From Nitrospira sp. (GTDB lineage Bacteria; Nitrospirota; Nitrospiria; Nitrospirales; Nitrospiraceae), in assembly GCA_024331125.1 (NCBI GenBank), contig JANDJI010000003.1:248001-312000 (forward strand): a stretch of 64,000 nucleotides of DNA, in the 5' to 3' direction. Each line of letters starts with the position of its first letter. The stretch's first letter is position 1. The translations under genes were made by a program, and so were the position numbers. Under the pieces are notes generated by a model. The model made no database searches. It saw only the letters and a list, made by a program, of their open reading frames with translations, and was not told the DNA's origin. Shown one piece after another: positions 60,693 to 64,000 of this stretch.

Positions 60693-61124
60693 TTGGGCCA
60701 GGCCCACTTTATCAAGACCGTTGAAGACCTGCACGAGGCGCTTGTCACGGCGGTACCGAACATCGCATGTGGGTTGGCCTTTTGCGAATCGTCGGGTCCC
60801 TGCCTCGTCCGATGGAGCGGTACAGACCAGCGATTAATCGAGCTGGCACGGCTCAATGCTCAGGCGATTGGCGCAGGGCACAGTTTTCTCATTCTGTTGG
60901 GGAACTGCTTTCCCATTCACGTGCTCCCTTCTGTCCGCCAAGTTCCCGAGGTGTGTCACATTTATTGCGCGACTGCCAATCCGGTAGAGGTTGTTCTGGC
61001 GGAGACTGAACAGGGGCGGGGGATTCTCGGCGTGGTCGATGGTCTGAAGCCCAAAGGAATTGAACAGGAGGCCGATGTCGCGTCACGAAAGGTCCTGCTG
61101 CGACAGTTCGGATACAAATTGTAA
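60693..61124 (+). CDS. Adenosine-specific kinase family protein (COG1839), 5' end frameshifted
   Basis: The frame matches the family strongly: GQAHFIKTVEDLHEALVTAV, LAFCESSGPCLVRWSGTD, AIGAGHSFLILLGNCFPIHV, EVCHIYCATANPVEVVLAET and EQGRGILGVVDG. The family's usual start lies upstream: ATG 60637 gives MALSIVTV in one frame, while KPEAVNLILGQ just before this start is in another. A 1-nt shift near 60663 therefore splits the N-terminus. TTG 60693 is only the first usable start in the main frame. Confidence 0.75.
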   Translation: MGQAHFIKTVEDLHEALVTAVPNIACGLAFCESSGPCLVRWSGTDQRLIELARLNAQAIGAGHSFLILLGNCFPIHVLPSVRQVPEVCHIYCATANPVEVVLAETEQGRGILGVVDGLKPKGIEQEADVASRKVLLRQFGYKL

Positions 61125-61134
61125 ATGATCAGCC

Positions 61135-61710
61135 ATGAACGATGAAGGGGAAGTGAAGAAGCGACCGATCTTCACAGTCCAAAAACATCGCGCCTCGCGT
61201 CTGCATTACGATTTTCGCCTTGAGATTGCCGGCACGCTCAAATCGTGGGCGATTCCGAAGGGACCGTCGCTTGATCCCAAGGTCAAGCGGTTAGCGGTGG
61301 AAGTGGAAGATCATGACCTGGCGTATGCCGACTTCGAGGGGGTCATCGAAGAGGGGAGCTATGGTGCCGGGCCGGTGCTGGTGTGGGACACCGGCTGGTT
61401 TGAGCCTGCCGATCAGGGAAAAGCCGCTTCGTCGGCCGAAGCCATGTGGAAAGCAGGGGCGCTGGATATCTGTTTGTACGGACACCGGCTCCGCGGCAGA
61501 TTTTCGCTTGTCAGGATGAAAGGGCGTCCGCGGCAGTGGCTGCTCATCAAGCAACGAGACGAAACCGCTCGTCCCGGGTTTGAAGCAACCGAGGAATGGA
61601 CGACCTCGGTCCTGTCGGGCCGTTCGATTGAGGATCTGGAACGTGAAGGGGCAGCCGGTGTGCTCAAGCTGTCTCGCTGCAGCTCATCCAGGGAGGGAGC
61701 GTGTTGGTGA
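61135..61710 (+). CDS. Stand-alone LigD-type 3'-phosphoesterase
   Basis: The LigD PE domain trims 3'-phosphates and ribonucleotides at breaks before end joining. It has FTVQKHRASRLHYDFRLEIA with catalytic His and Arg, WAIPKGPSLDPK, VEVEDHDLAYADFEGVIEEG, YGAGPVLVWDTG and GRFSLVRMKGRPRQWLLIKQ. No ligase or polymerase domain follows, so it is a single-domain form. It lies 10 bp after the kinase-family gene. Confidence 0.9.
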   Translation: MNDEGEVKKRPIFTVQKHRASRLHYDFRLEIAGTLKSWAIPKGPSLDPKVKRLAVEVEDHDLAYADFEGVIEEGSYGAGPVLVWDTGWFEPADQGKAASSAEAMWKAGALDICLYGHRLRGRFSLVRMKGRPRQWLLIKQRDETARPGFEATEEWTTSVLSGRSIEDLEREGAAGVLKLSRCSSSREGACW

Positions 61711-61930
61711 ACGCGGTGTTGCCCTGTGGGACGCGGGAGTCATCATCAGAATCAAAGTGAGGGCGACGACCTCCGACTCGTTCGGATGGTTGGATCAGAA
61801 AGGGCGGAGCACCGTGCCGGGGCAGGACAATGGACTGGCTGATGGGCCGGAGGACGACGTGTTGCGGATGCTGGAAGGTGGAGGACCGAAGCATGTCTGA
61901 CCTTCTGGCATCGGCTGAGGAGCAAATAGC

Positions 61931-62920
61931 ATGAGGATTGCGTTAGCTGGGGATGTCATGCTGGGGAGGGGGGTGGATGAGTCGGTCATCCGCAATCCGG
62001 CGAGCTCCCCGGCAGCGATCTGGGGCGACGTCTTGCCTGTGATGCTGGCGGCGGACTACCGACTCATCAATCTCGAGTGTGTCATCAGCGCCCGAGGGCG
62101 GCCCTGGCGCCCGGTGACGAAAGCGTTTCATTTTCGGGCTCACCCTCGTGCGATCGAGTTCCTCCAAGCCGCCACGATTGACTGTGTCGCCCTCGCGAAT
62201 AACCATGTTCTGGATTACGGCGCCGAGGCGATGCTGGATTGCCTGACGTTGTTGGACCGGTCGGGGATCGGCCGGTGCGGAGCCGGTTCGAATCTGAACG
62301 AAGCGTCGGCTCCGGCATGGCTTCGCTCGTCGCAAGGCCGGTTGGCCGTTGTTGCCGTGACGGACAATGAACCGGACTGGGAGGCTGGTCCTGAGACACC
62401 AGGTGTCTACTTTATTGCCTACGACCACCAGGGTCTGCGTGACCCTCATCGGTCTCGTCTGACCCAGGTGCTCGCACAGGTCCGCCGGCAAGCCGACTTT
62501 GTGATCGTGAGCGCCCACGTCGGAGCGAACTGGGGTGCGCCGTCTGCGGCGATGCGGCGACTGGCGCAAGAGATCATCTTGCTCGGGGCCGACTGCTATT
62601 GGGGGCATTCCAACCATACACCGCAAGGGATCGAGTTGTTCGATGGGCGGGTGATTCTTTATTCGACCGGAGACTTTATCGACGACTATGCGGTAGATCC
62701 CGAGGAACGCAACGACCTGTCGTTTCTATTCACGGTCGATGTCGAACAGAGCCGGGCTACACAGGTTCGACTGTACCCGGTTCAGATCGAGAATTTCCGC
62801 GTCCGGCTCGCACGGGGAGAGGAAGCGGCGCTCGTGAGCGGCCGCATGCGAACGAAGTGCGCCGTGTTCGGTACCGTGGTTGAGTTTCAGAATAACGTCG
62901 GGACGGTCATGATCGGCTGA
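61931..62920 (+). CDS. CapA-family metallophosphatase-like protein
   Basis: CapA proteins are calcineurin-like and linked to poly-gamma-glutamate or other surface polymers. MRIALAGDVMLGRGVDES, LINLECVIS, VALANNHVLDYGAEA, SAHVGANWGAPS, YWGHSNHTPQGIELFDGRVI and YSTGDFIDDY carry the metal ligands. No signal peptide is seen, so it may act in the cytoplasm. 329 residues, full length. Confidence 0.9.
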   Translation: MRIALAGDVMLGRGVDESVIRNPASSPAAIWGDVLPVMLAADYRLINLECVISARGRPWRPVTKAFHFRAHPRAIEFLQAATIDCVALANNHVLDYGAEAMLDCLTLLDRSGIGRCGAGSNLNEASAPAWLRSSQGRLAVVAVTDNEPDWEAGPETPGVYFIAYDHQGLRDPHRSRLTQVLAQVRRQADFVIVSAHVGANWGAPSAAMRRLAQEIILLGADCYWGHSNHTPQGIELFDGRVILYSTGDFIDDYAVDPEERNDLSFLFTVDVEQSRATQVRLYPVQIENFRVRLARGEEAALVSGRMRTKCAVFGTVVEFQNNVGTVMIG

Positions 62921-63072
62921 CAGACTGGACGACTGAGAAAAAGAGAACAAGAGAGGGCGTTTTGAGTCGAGGTCCATTCGGTCTTCTGAGGCAACTCCTG
63001 GCCGTCATTCACGGATGCTTACATAGACGCGTAGCCCTTGATTCGAGAAGCCACTGCCGCTAGCATGGCCGC

Positions 63073-63609
63073 ATGGTTCGGGCGTTTCAGGGCGTCTTGC
63101 CAAAAATTCCCCAGTCCTGCTTCATCGAAGAGACGGCCGTCGTGATCGGCGATGTGGTGATGGGCGAGGAGTGCAGTGTCTGGTTTCATGCTGTCATCCG
63201 CGGCGACGTGCACTACATCCGCATTGGCGATCGGACCAATGTGCAGGACCTCTCCATGCTCCACGTGACCCACGACACCCACCCGCTCGTGATCGGGAGC
63301 GAGGTCACCATCGGCCACCATGTGGTGCTCCACGGCTGCACGATTCAAGACCGTGTGTTGGTCGGCATGGGCGCGATCGTGATGGATGGAGCGGTAATCG
63401 GCGAAGGGTCAATTGTTGGGGCTGGGGCCCTCGTGACGGAGGGAACGATCGTACCGCCCAAGAGTTTGATTCTCGGCTCACCGGCCAAGGTGAAACGGCC
63501 GGTGACCGACAACGAGCTGGCCTGGATCAAGGAATCAGCCGACAACTATGTGCGCTACGCCCGCACCTATATGAACCCTCCGTCAAGGCCGACCGGGTTT
63601 GTGGTGTAG
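63073..63609 (+). CDS. Gamma carbonic anhydrase family hexapeptide protein
   Basis: A left-handed beta helix built from hexapeptides (AVVIGDVVMG, VIRGDVHYIRIGDRTNVQDL, HVTHDTHPLVIG, EVTIGHHVVLHGC). The three zinc His are in MLHVTHDT and TIGHHVVLHG. It ends with a helix (DNELAWIKESADNYVRYART). Related proteins are carbonic anhydrases or putative acyltransferases; which applies here is open. Confidence 0.9.
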   Translation: MVRAFQGVLPKIPQSCFIEETAVVIGDVVMGEECSVWFHAVIRGDVHYIRIGDRTNVQDLSMLHVTHDTHPLVIGSEVTIGHHVVLHGCTIQDRVLVGMGAIVMDGAVIGEGSIVGAGALVTEGTIVPPKSLILGSPAKVKRPVTDNELAWIKESADNYVRYARTYMNPPSRPTGFVV

Positions 63610-63730
63610 CCACGGCCGTTCTGAGCGCTTCCTCTGCGGTTGTTGCTGGCTCACACACTAAAATGTCCTTCAGAATATTCTCGCGCCGATGCGCGCTAAA
63701 CATCAGAGCTCCTGCTTTATGGCGCAGTGG

Positions 63731-64000
63731 TCAAGATTCCGTTAAGTTCTCTTCGATCCAGAGATCTGACTCCTGTTCAGCTTGGTCATTCCGCATGCTG
63801 GCAGTATGCCGCTTGCTCCGTTTCACACGCAGACCATCCCGATATGTTTGATACGAGCTGCAACTGAAGCGGGCGTCGCAGTTTCGGCAGTGAATCTCCG
63901 CAAACGTCGGCTCACGACCGCTGCCGGCTCGTGAAGCATCCCCATGGTCTGTCCTTCGTCGTGTCCCGTACGGTTTGTGGAGTTCGTTGGAGGGACGCGG
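63731..64000 (-). CDS. Partial small Cys-containing protein running off the window
   Basis: The minus-strand frame is open from the window end to TGA at 63731-63733, 89 codons. It includes PTFAEIHCRNCDARFSCSSY and then WIEENLTES, a CxxC-x(4)-C pattern that could bind metal. Its start lies outside the window. No family is recognised. Confidence 0.35.
   Translation of the reverse strand, partial: PRPSNELHKPYGTRRRTDHGDASRAGSGREPTFAEIHCRNCDARFSCSSYQTYRDGLRVKRSKRHTASMRNDQAEQESDLWIEENLTES

Overview
The window reads as a chromosomal defence island from a high-GC Gram-negative bacterium. Paired SCO1-like copper chaperones with a cytochrome c, a RAYT with GGGGACA repeats, a mer operon, PurU, RimO and dense toxin-antitoxin genes fit a Nitrospirota (Nitrospira-like) chromosome. 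That assignment is an inference; there is no rRNA or other phylogenetic marker here.

Layout. 1-2821: tail of an unknown gene, two SCO1/SenC proteins and a cytochrome c (plus strand). 2873-8100: cas2, a CARF-HEPN effector (TIGR02710), a coupled pair of unknown small genes, a RAYT transposase between GGGGACA repeats inside an IS481 remnant, and a VapBC module. 8229-13676: a CRISPR array with 68 intact 36-bp repeats and 67 spacers, two decayed repeats beyond a four-helix-bundle gene at its left end, and a short leader at its right end. 13677-35103: a fused type III super-locus on the minus strand. Read in the transcribed direction it is NE0113-family CARF, cmr1, cmr2/cas10, an AbiEii-type pair, cmr3, cmr4, cmr5, cmr6, csm1/cas10, csm2, csm3, csm4, csm5 and card1/can2, with toxin-antitoxin cassettes wedged between the cas genes. 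No cas1 or cas6 was recognised in the window.

35270-54461: a second defence block on the minus strand. A SNF2 helicase and an Eco57I-like methyltransferase (DrmD and DrmMI-like) are followed by a tightly overlapping five-gene operon: TrlF/PHP-SMC ATPase, AlbA/Schlafen-GHKL protein, XRE-ImmA/IrrE protein, PIN protein, and a 1735-residue DUF1998 helicase with a C-terminal endonuclease-like domain. The operon has a promoter overlapped by a perfect 9-bp inverted repeat. 54762-64000: a broken HigB with an intact HigA, then housekeeping and stress genes (purU, rimO, merR-merT-merP, a CMD protein, an adenosine-specific kinase, a LigD phosphoesterase, CapA, gamma carbonic anhydrase).

How the genes work together. 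The two Cas10 proteins both keep HD and GGDD motifs, so both complexes could cut DNA and make cyclic oligoadenylate. Three different CARF proteins are available as second-messenger responders. Many spacers are related but non-identical and encode the same peptides in the same sense, and several contain a Shine-Dalgarno plus start codon. This suggests repeated sampling of a few conserved genes of one diverse virus family, with crRNAs antisense to the messages. In three places a toxin-antitoxin cassette is bordered by a partial second copy of the adjacent defence-gene end, which suggests insertion by short-homology recombination. Removing the third cassette leaves the SNF2-methyltransferase pair directly joined to the five-gene operon, so these may form one seven-gene DISARM-like system.
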